A stretch of 6,568 nt of DNA from CAZRGV01 sp964599655 (GTDB taxonomy: Bacteria; Planctomycetota; Planctomycetia; Isosphaerales; Isosphaeraceae). How positions within the stretch are numbered: position 1 is the stretch's first letter; each line of letters starts with the position of its first letter. This document shows, piece after piece, positions 1 to 5,316 of the stretch. Below the pieces are notes generated by a model, which was given only the letters and a program-made list of their open reading frames with translations, was not told where the DNA came from and ran no database searches. The stretch lies in contig CAZRGV010000235.1 of the NCBI GenBank assembly GCA_964599655.1, positions 1 through 6,568 of the forward strand. Reading direction: 5' to 3'. A program made the position numbers and the translations under genes.

Positions 1-26
1 CGTCGATGGCTGTGATCGAACAATCA

Positions 27-218
27 CGGGTGGTCAAGCCACCAGTGCCACCCGTTGTTGAGTGGGCAAGCCACCTGTGGCCACCCGAGGGCTGGGTGGC
101 ACTGGTGGCTTGTCCACCAGTGCTCCCACCCGTCGATCGGACCAACACGGGTGGTCAAGCCACCAGTGCCACCCGTCGATCGGACCAACACGGGTGGTCA
201 AGCCACCAGGGCCACCCG
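27..218. repeat. Left cluster of GGTGG/CCACC palindromic repeats
   Basis: The core is about 28 bp and contains GGTGGTCAAGCCACC followed by AGTGCCACCC or AGGGCCACCC. Direct copies lie at 27-54, 148-175 and 191-218. A degenerate direct copy is at 62-87, an inverted copy at about 93-120, and a partial copy at about 114-132 overlaps it. The last two full copies are 43 bp apart and share an identical linker, CGTCGATCGGACCAACA, at 131-147 and 174-190. Each core is self-complementary: 5-bp GGTGG/CCACC arms surround TCAAG, and the outer CGGGTGG/CCACCCG ends can also pair. This resembles dispersed REP-like intergenic palindromes. No transposase is adjacent. Open frames through this region come from the repeat composition and are not called as genes. 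Confidence 0.9.
94..174. repeat. Long inverted repeat inside the left cluster
   Basis: Positions 94-118 are the reverse complement of 150-174 with 24 of 25 bases matching, separated by a 31-base loop. The same segment also matches 29-53 in inverted orientation, again 24 of 25, so it could pair with either neighbour. A transcript or a single strand of this region could fold into a stable GC-rich stem. Confidence 0.8.
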
Positions 219-278
219 TCCGGTCAACTCCAAGATGAGAAGGAAGCCGCCCTGGCCTGCTCTGCTCCTCCCCTGGTC

Positions 279-307
279 TCGACTTGCCCGATCGAATTCC
301 CTATTAT
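279..307 (+). promoter_or_regulatory. Possible promoter for zinc-ribbon membrane protein
   Basis: TCGACT (279-284) and TATTAT (302-307) are separated by 17 bp and resemble sigma-70-type -35 and -10 boxes, matching 4 of 6 and 5 of 6 consensus bases. The -10 overlaps an AT-rich inverted repeat, ATTAT-GA-ATAAT at 303-314, which could be an operator. If this promoter is used, the 5' leader is about 250 nt. The call rests on consensus matching alone. Confidence 0.3.
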
Positions 308-386
308 GAATAATCAACAGACGTTCTCCATCACGGCCACCAGGGTCTCGATCCGGCACGGCCGAGATGGCAGAATAGAGAAACGT

Positions 387-414
387 TCGGTGGAGCTTCG
401 TCGGTGGAGCTTCG
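387..414 (+). repeat. 14-bp perfect tandem duplication
   Basis: TCGGTGGAGCTTCG occurs twice back to back, at 387-400 and 401-414, with no mismatch. It lies in the gene-free leader and is unrelated to the GGTGGTCAAG repeat core. It may be a slippage product or a pair of protein-binding sites. Confidence 0.85.
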
Positions 415-424
415 GTCGTCGCGA

Positions 425-439
425 GTGTCGTCACGACAC
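425..439. promoter_or_regulatory. 15-bp palindrome, possible operator
   Basis: GTGTCGT and ACGACAC form perfect 7-bp arms around a single C. The symmetry fits a site for a dimeric DNA-binding protein better than an RNA hairpin, because the full-length arms leave no loop. It lies 127 bp before the start codon at 566. No regulator gene in the window points to a ligand. Confidence 0.35.
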
Positions 440-515
440 ACATCCCCCCGCTCCTGAAGCGAAGCGGCCGCCGATCCCTCGCTCGTGACGATTCGCGGTC
501 CACCTGTCTTCTGGC

Positions 516-535
516 CGGCGCCCCTCAGGGCGCCG
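516..535 (+). promoter_or_regulatory. Strong leader hairpin, attenuator-like
   Basis: CGGCGCCC and GGGCGCCG form a perfect all-GC 8-bp stem with a CTCA loop. The stem ends 18 nt before the GGGAG ribosome binding site at 554-558, and TTTT follows at 542-545. It could act as a transcription attenuator, an RNA stability element or a structure affecting translation. Since no gene lies upstream on this strand in the window, it is more likely to act within the leader than to terminate an upstream gene. The T run is short and offset, so classical intrinsic termination is uncertain. Confidence 0.5.
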
Positions 536-553
536 ACATGGTTTTCGCATCGC

Positions 554-558
554 GGGAG
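554..558 (+). promoter_or_regulatory. Ribosome binding site that fixes the start at 566
   Basis: GGGAG sits 7 nt before the ATG at 566. The earlier in-frame ATG at 485 would add 27 residues that run through the leader hairpin and lack a comparable site. The ATG at 575 would be 16 nt away, which is too far. The site therefore supports 566. Confidence 0.65.
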
Positions 559-565
559 TTCATCC

Positions 566-1345
566 ATGATCCCAATGTCCTGCCCGAGTTGCGGGCGACG
601 GGGGACCGTTCCTCCCGACCGACTCCATACCCGCATGCACTGCAAGAAGTGCGATGCGGTCTTCTACATGGATCAGTCCGGAAAGATCGTTCTGGGCGAC
701 CCGGACGACCTCAAGAGGAAGAAGCAACCCAAGCAGGCCAAGAAGCAGTCGACGGACGTGCTCGATCTGGGCTTTGGCGACCTGGTGAAGAAGATTCCCA
801 AGCCGGTGCAGGGGACCATCGTGGTGGTCGCGCTGCTGGTCGTCGCGTACGCCATGGGTCTGCGACTGCCGAAGTTCGGGACTTCGATTCCGAAGGAGCT
901 TCTCGGCCGGGCGCAGTTCGTGGGCGATGCTTTCGCGGACGAACAGACCTCCTTGCTCAACAAGATCGCTGCGCCGGGGACCGAGGGGGACATCGCCCAG
1001 TGGTACGAGAAGGCCAGGCCGAGCTTCAAGTTCACCGGGCCGCAGGGACCGGGCAATGTCGTGATGATGACGGCCACGGTGGCCAAGGAAGACCGGACCT
1101 CGGGCGAGGCCGAGGTGATCATCCACCTCCTGCCTCCCCCCAAACCCGAGAAGCCACCCGAGGTGGTCGCCCAGGAGAAGGCCAAGCCCAACCAGAGGAA
1201 GCCCAAGACCGCGCTGGGGTACAACGCCGACGGCTCGTTCGACCTGCCGACGTTCTGGTCGCTCTCGAACGACATGTGGGTGCTCGACGGCACCAAGACC
1301 CTCAACGCGCTGTCGGAATCGGGCACGTCGAAGCCGAAAAGCTAG
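566..1345 (+). CDS. Zinc-ribbon, single-pass membrane protein of unknown function
   Basis: The protein has 259 residues. An N-terminal zinc ribbon is visible as C6-x2-C9 and C26-x2-C29, resembling the short MJ0042/DUF-type ribbons common at the start of planctomycete proteins. A lysine-rich stretch follows (about 50-61), then a hydrophobic segment at about 83-101 (GTIVVVALLVVAYAMGL), probably the only membrane span. Positive residues just before it suggest a cytoplasmic ribbon and an exported C-terminal part. That part (about 102-259) holds a mixed alpha/beta-looking region, a proline/lysine-rich linker at 190-214 and a conserved-looking segment ending in LPTFWSLSNDMWVLDG. No enzyme motif is recognisable. 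The start is chosen from the GGGAG site, and the longer frame from 485 is unlikely. The gene stands alone on the plus strand and converges on gyrA. A role as a membrane sensor or anchor is possible but unproven. Confidence 0.8.
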   Translation: MIPMSCPSCGRRGTVPPDRLHTRMHCKKCDAVFYMDQSGKIVLGDPDDLKRKKQPKQAKKQSTDVLDLGFGDLVKKIPKPVQGTIVVVALLVVAYAMGLRLPKFGTSIPKELLGRAQFVGDAFADEQTSLLNKIAAPGTEGDIAQWYEKARPSFKFTGPQGPGNVVMMTATVAKEDRTSGEAEVIIHLLPPPKPEKPPEVVAQEKAKPNQRKPKTALGYNADGSFDLPTFWSLSNDMWVLDGTKTLNALSESGTSKPKS

Positions 1346-1608
1346 CGGAAGGCTCGCCTCGTTGCGTTCGTCATCCGCCCGCGCCCGCCCGATGGGGAAA
1401 TGACAGGGCCGGAGACCACGACGGTCCGAGGCCCTTGGGGCGAGGCGGTTCGGATCCTGGCGGATCGTTCACGCCGGCACGCCCAATCAACGAGGCGGTT
1501 CGCGGATCCGCCAGGGGTCCCGCTTCCGATCCCTGACTCGGCGCGAACGCCGTGCCTCCCCTCGCCGGAGGTCGCGGCGTCTGCATTGGTGAAGGGAACG
1601 GACGCCGC
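1346..1608. other. Convergent intergenic region without a gene
   Basis: This stretch separates the stop codons of the zinc-ribbon gene and gyrA. I see no credible gene in it. It contains a 12-bp direct repeat, an 11-bp inverted repeat and hairpin arms next to the gyrA stop, which together suggest a shared termination zone for the two convergent transcripts. Confidence 0.6.
1441..1515. repeat. Direct and inverted repeats between convergent genes
   Basis: CGAGGCGGTTCG occurs at 1441-1452 and again at 1491-1502. CCTGGCGGATC at 1456-1466 is the exact reverse complement of GATCCGCCAGG at 1505-1515, giving an 11-bp stem with a 38-base loop. The right arm also overlaps the palindrome GCGGATCCGC at 1502-1511. 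The inverted repeat could act as a bidirectional transcription barrier, although there is no T tract on either side. Confidence 0.6.
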
Positions 1609-1619
1609 TCAGGCGTCCG
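1599..1619 (-). terminator. Hairpin overlapping the gyrA stop codon
   Basis: CGGACGCC and GGCGTCCG form a perfect 8-bp stem with a 5-base loop, and the gyrA stop codon (1609-1611) lies in the loop. In the gyrA transcript the hairpin is followed by the pyrimidine-rich TTCCCTT, weaker than a normal U tract. A competing pairing exists between 1601-1608 (GACGCCGC) and 1574-1581 (GCGGCGTC). It shares six bases with the first stem, so the two structures exclude each other. It is read as a termination or 3'-end stability element. Confidence 0.45.
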
Positions 1620-4290
1620 GTTCGCCGTCGTGGTTGAGGTCGTCGATGTGGTCGCTGGCCTCGGCGCCTCCGACGCCGTCGTCGAGCAGGTGGGGCGGAT
1701 GGCCGTCGCCGGTGGTCGGAAGATTGGTGGCGGCCTTGGTGTCGATCGTGTCGAGGTCGTCGCCGTTGCCGGCCAGCTCTTCCTCGGGCAGCTTGGCGAG
1801 CGAGCCGACCGAGTCCCCCTCGTCGATGCGGATGAGCCGCACGCCCTGGGTGTTCCGGCCGATCAGGTTGATGTCGGCCACTCGGGTGCGGATGATGTTG
1901 CCGCCGACGGTCGTGAGCATGACCTCGTCGTCGTCGCTGACCTTGGCGATCGCCACGACCGGGCCGTTTCGCTCGGTGGTTTTGATGTCGATCAGTCCCT
2001 TGCCGGCGCGGGATTGCGAGCGATACTCGGTCAGCGCCGTGCGCTTGCCGTAGCCGTGCGCGCAGACGGTCAACAGGCTGGCCGGATCGTCCTCGCCGTT
2101 GGCGACGACCATGCCGACGACCTCGTCCCCCTCCGACAGCTTGATGCCCTTGACCCCGTGCGCGGGGCGTCCCATCGGCCGGACGTCCGACTCGTCGAAC
2201 CGGATCGCCATGCCGTCTCGGGTCGAGAGGATCACGTGATCGCCGGCCCTGGTGCGGGCGACGCCGATCAAGGTGTCTCCCTCGTCGAGCCCCAGGGCGA
2301 TGATCCCTCCCCGGAGCGGTCGCGAGTAGGCCGTCAACTCGGTCTTCTTGACGGTCCCCTGACGGGTGACCATCATCAGATATTCATCCTCGTGGAACTC
2401 GCGAACCGGGATCATGCCGGTGATCTTCTCCCCCTCGCCAAGCTGGATGAGGTTGACGATCGCCCGGCCGGCCGCGGTGCGGCTGGCCATCGGGATGTCG
2501 TAGACCTTGAGCCAGTAAACCTTGCCGTGGTCGCTGAAGAAGAGAATATAGTCGTGCGTGAGAGCTACGAACATATGTTCAAGGAAGTCGCCCTCACGGG
2601 TGTTGGTCGCCGCGATGCCACGGCCGCCGCGGCCCTGGGCCCGGTAGGTGCTGGGGGGCAGGCGTTTGATGTAGCCGTCGTGGGTGATGGTGACGACCAT
2701 GTACTCTTCGCGGATCAGGGCTTCCTTGTCGAATTCGCCGAGTTCTTCGTCGGAGAGGACGCTGCGGCGGGGGTTGGCGTATTTCTGCTTGAGCTCGAGC
2801 ATATCGGCGCGGATCAGCTCGAGGATCAGGCGTTCGTCGCCGAGGATCGCCTCGTAGTGGGCGATATCCTCGCGGAGCTTGCGGTATTCCTCGACGAGCT
2901 TGTCGGCTTCCAGGCCGGTCAGTTGCTGGAGCCGCATGGCGAGGATGGCGTCGGCCTGCATGCGGGTGAGGCTGCTGGTCGCCCTGGCCTCGGGGTCGCC
3001 CAGGGCGCGCTGGAGGATTTCGGCCGAGACTTCCATGCCCATCAGGCGGGCCCTGGCCTCGGGCGGGTTGGCCGACGAGCGGATGACGCGGATGATTTCG
3101 TCGATGTAGGCCAGGGCGATGAGTAGGCCCTCGACGATGTGGGCGCGGGCCTTGGCCTGGCGGAGCTGATACTGGGTGCGGCGGCGGATGACGTTGACCC
3201 GGTGCTCGACGAACAGCCGGAGGAGTTCTTTGAGCGGCAACGTTTTGGGCCGGCCGTCGACGAGGGCCAGCATGATCACGCTGAAGGAGTCTTGCAGCGG
3301 CGAGTACTGGAAGAGCTGGTTCAAAACGACGTTTGGGTCTTCCCCCTTTTTGACCTTGACGACGACGCGGACCGGCTGTTTGCGGTCGCTCTCGTCGACG
3401 ACGTCGGTCACGCCGTTGATTCGCCCGCTGTTGACCAGGTCGGCGAGCTTTTTGAGCAGGGTTTCCTTGGTGAGCTGGTAGGGGATCTCGGTGAAGATGA
3501 TCTGGGTGCGGCCGTCGCGTTGTTCCTCCATGTCGTACTTGGCGCGGACCATCACCTTGCCTCGGCCGGTGCGGTAGGCCTCCATGATGCCGTAACGGCC
3601 GCAGATGGTGGCGCCGGTGGGGAAGTCGGGGCCGGGGAGGATCTCCATCAGCTCGTCGAGCTCGATCTGCGGGTTGTCGATCAGGGCGATGACGGCGTCG
3701 CAGACCTCGCCGAGGTTGTGCGGCGGGATCGAGGTCGCCATGCCGACGGCGATGCCGCCCGAGCCGTTGACCAGGAGGTTGGGAAACTTGCCGGGCAGGA
3801 CCCGGGGTTCTTGATATTTCTCGTCGTAATTCGGCTGGAAATCGACGGTGTCGAGGGTGATGTCCTCGAGCATCTCGGCGGCGACCGGGCTGAGCTTGGC
3901 CTCGGTGTAACGCATGGCGGCCGGCGGCAGGCCGTGGATCGAGCCGAAGTTCCCCTGGCCGGTAATCAACGGATGCCGCATGTTCCACCACTGGGCCATG
4001 CGGACGAGGGTCGGGTAGATGGAGTTGTCGCCGTGCGGGTGATACCGCTTCATCGTCTCGCCGACGATGCCGGCGCACTTGCTGGTCGAGCCGCCGGGAT
4101 TGAGCCCGAGGTCTCGCATGGCCACCAGGATGCGGCGCTGCGAGGGCTTCAGGCCATCACGCACGTCGGGCAAGGCCCGGCTGATGATGACCGACATCGC
4201 GTAGTTGAGGTAGCTCTCCTTGAGCTCTTCCTCGATATTCAGCGGCTGGGGCGGCAACGGCTCGGCGGGAGGTGGGACGGCGGTGCTCAC
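1609..4290 (-). CDS. gyrA: DNA gyrase subunit A
   Basis: GyrA is the DNA breakage-reunion subunit of gyrase. With GyrB it introduces negative supercoils using ATP. The 893 residues are close to the usual GyrA length. The core starts near residue 19 (IEEELKESYLNYAMSVI). The winged-helix domain carries the catalytic Arg127-Tyr128 in AAMRYTEA, which forms the covalent DNA link. The tower and coiled-coil part extends to about 525. The C-terminal beta-pinwheel (about 528-835) has a GyrA-box-like QGRGGRG at 552-558, close to the standard QRRGGKG. This favours gyrase over ParC. An acidic tail occupies 836-893. The start is a GTG with GAAGGA 10 nt upstream. Residues 1-17 are a Pro-rich extension. At the quinolone-contact positions (E. 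coli Ser83 and Asp87) it has Asn89 and Pro93. gyrB is not adjacent. A topoisomerase IV or GyrA paralogue remains possible. Confidence 0.95.
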   Translation of the reverse strand: MSTAVPPPAEPLPPQPLNIEEELKESYLNYAMSVIISRALPDVRDGLKPSQRRILVAMRDLGLNPGGSTSKCAGIVGETMKRYHPHGDNSIYPTLVRMAQWWNMRHPLITGQGNFGSIHGLPPAAMRYTEAKLSPVAAEMLEDITLDTVDFQPNYDEKYQEPRVLPGKFPNLLVNGSGGIAVGMATSIPPHNLGEVCDAVIALIDNPQIELDELMEILPGPDFPTGATICGRYGIMEAYRTGRGKVMVRAKYDMEEQRDGRTQIIFTEIPYQLTKETLLKKLADLVNSGRINGVTDVVDESDRKQPVRVVVKVKKGEDPNVVLNQLFQYSPLQDSFSVIMLALVDGRPKTLPLKELLRLFVEHRVNVIRRRTQYQLRQAKARAHIVEGLLIALAYIDEIIRVIRSSANPPEARARLMGMEVSAEILQRALGDPEARATSSLTRMQADAILAMRLQQLTGLEADKLVEEYRKLREDIAHYEAILGDERLILELIRADMLELKQKYANPRRSVLSDEELGEFDKEALIREEYMVVTITHDGYIKRLPPSTYRAQGRGGRGIAATNTREGDFLEHMFVALTHDYILFFSDHGKVYWLKVYDIPMASRTAAGRAIVNLIQLGEGEKITGMIPVREFHEDEYLMMVTRQGTVKKTELTAYSRPLRGGIIALGLDEGDTLIGVARTRAGDHVILSTRDGMAIRFDESDVRPMGRPAHGVKGIKLSEGDEVVGMVVANGEDDPASLLTVCAHGYGKRTALTEYRSQSRAGKGLIDIKTTERNGPVVAIAKVSDDDEVMLTTVGGNIIRTRVADINLIGRNTQGVRLIRIDEGDSVGSLAKLPEEELAGNGDDLDTIDTKAATNLPTTGDGHPPHLLDDGVGGAEASDHIDDLNHDGEPDA

Positions 4291-4372
4291 GTGTCTTCGA
4301 TCCTTCGGCGGACGGAATGCGCCGGACGGCCGTTCGATCGACGGTCCTGTCGCAAACGAATCTTAGAATTCA

Positions 4373-4401
4373 ATTGTACCGAATCGGCCGCCTTCACACA
4401 A
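4373..4401 (-). promoter_or_regulatory. Probable gyrA promoter
   Basis: On the minus strand TTGTGT (4396-4401) and TACAAT (4373-4378) are separated by exactly 17 bp. The -10 box matches 5 of 6 consensus bases and the -35 matches mainly in TTG. It lies in the 198-bp gap between the Uma2-family gene and gyrA, and predicts a leader of about 75 nt before the GTG start. A second AT-rich stretch just downstream could offer an alternative -10 box. Confidence 0.5.
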
Positions 4402-4488
4402 CGGGAACAGGCCGGATCGGCTGTTCGTAAGTCGTGCGATGACAAAGACTAGCAGTTGCGTCTTCGCGCCCGCCGCCGCCATCGCGGT

Positions 4489-5184
4489 TCAGTCTCGATG
4501 CCGGTGGACGAACGCCTCGTGCTCGGCGCTCTCCAGGCCCCGGCGGACGACCTCCAGCACCGTGCCGAGCTCGCCTCGCAGCAGGGCGTTGGGATCGAGC
4601 CAGAGCCCGGGAAAGACCTCGCTCCGGTACAGTCCTTGCGCGTCGATCGCTTGCGGCACGAACCGCCCTTCGCGGAGCAGGAACCAGTCGATCTGACAGT
4701 CCAGGACCCGCCAGACGACGTACTCGCGCACGCCGTTGCGGCGGTACACCTGGAGCTTGTTGTGCAGGTCGTAGCTGACGCTGCTGGAGGCGACCTCGAC
4801 CACCAGCTCGGGAGCCCCCTCGACGTAATCGTCCTTGCTAATCCGTGCCTGTCCCCCGCGCGACGGGTCGATCATCAAGAGGGCGTCGGGCTGCGGCTCG
4901 TTGTCCAGGTCGAGCCGGGCGCTGGCGTTATCGGCGGCGATCACGCCCGGCGTACCGGCCTCATAGGTTCCAAGCCACGTGTTGACATGATTGTGCGGCT
5001 GACCATGCCGCCGTAGACGAACAGGCGAAGGCATGTAAACGACTCCCTCGATCAGTTCGGCCCTCTTGACATGCGGCATGGCATGATAGCGCCGTTCGAA
5101 CTCGTCGCGCGTGAGCCGATCGCCCGATTCCAGCGGCGGAATGGGTTCGGCGGCCGGGGAGCGTTGGGGAACGGAGGTGCTCAC
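4489..5184 (-). CDS. Uma2 family (DUF820) PD-(D/E)XK nuclease-fold protein
   Basis: The protein has 231 residues and matches the Uma2 family by pattern. It shows LTRDEFERRY near 24-33, ELIEGVVYMPSP at 43-54, PQPDALLMID at 97-106, GAPELVVEVASSS at 123-135 and a K-x3-Y...GVREYVVW segment at 143-158. The putative metal-binding and catalytic set is Glu46, Asp100, Glu130 and Lys143. All are present, so the fold looks intact. Uma2 proteins are expanded in cyanobacteria and planctomycetes. They are annotated as putative endonucleases, but their cellular role is largely unknown. The GTG start has a GAGAGGA site about 8 nt upstream. Starting at Met36 would remove part of the conserved N-terminal region. 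The gene lies between the DnaA-like gene and gyrA in the same orientation, with its own promoter-like element. Confidence 0.88.
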   Translation of the reverse strand: MSTSVPQRSPAAEPIPPLESGDRLTRDEFERRYHAMPHVKRAELIEGVVYMPSPVRLRRHGQPHNHVNTWLGTYEAGTPGVIAADNASARLDLDNEPQPDALLMIDPSRGGQARISKDDYVEGAPELVVEVASSSVSYDLHNKLQVYRRNGVREYVVWRVLDCQIDWFLLREGRFVPQAIDAQGLYRSEVFPGLWLDPNALLRGELGTVLEVVRRGLESAEHEAFVHRHRD

Positions 5185-5259
5185 GGTCGGAGTTCCTCTC
5201 GAGGATCCCGGGAGGCCAATGAGGCGGCAAGGTGAGACTCGCCAAACGTCTCGTAAGAC

Positions 5260-5288
5260 ATTGTACGGCCTGGGCGTTCGGCGCTCAA
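5260..5288 (-). promoter_or_regulatory. Probable promoter of the Uma2-family gene
   Basis: On the minus strand TTGAGC (5283-5288) and TACAAT (5260-5265) are separated by 17 bp, a good sigma-70-type match. The element lies within the 132-bp gap after the DnaA-like gene's stop. A weak hairpin, CGGCG...CGCCG on the minus strand, overlaps the -35 box and could be a poor terminator for the upstream gene. A further weak stem (GAGAC at 5234-5238 with GTCTC at 5248-5252) lies in the predicted leader. Confidence 0.5.
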
Positions 5289-5316
5289 CGACGCCGGATC
5301 GAACCGGGTCGAGACC

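Larger units (their letters stand above)
219..565. other. Gene-free leader between repeats and first gene
   Basis: I see no credible coding region here on either strand. The stretch contains an AT-rich island at about 300-316 in otherwise GC-rich DNA, a 14-bp tandem duplication, a 15-bp palindrome, a strong hairpin at 516-535 and the ribosome binding site of the following gene. It is best read as the promoter and long 5' leader of the gene at 566. Confidence 0.6.

Noticed and set aside
27..218. CRISPR array
   Set aside because: Linkers between the regular units are identical rather than unique, units vary in orientation and spacing, and no cas gene is present.
6..503. Open frames through the left repeats and leader
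   Set aside because: The translations are driven by the repeat sequence (PPVPPV, GGQAT) and have no ribosome binding site or domain.
1552..4452. Long open frames on the plus strand at 1552-3126 and 3139-4452
   Set aside because: They lie opposite gyrA, have low-complexity Val/Gly/Asp/Leu-rich translations and match no family. They are a product of GC-rich codon use in gyrA.
5285..5302. Intrinsic terminator after the DnaA-like gene
   Set aside because: The CGGCG/CGCCG stem is short, has an 8-base loop and is not followed by a T tract; it overlaps the putative Uma2 promoter.
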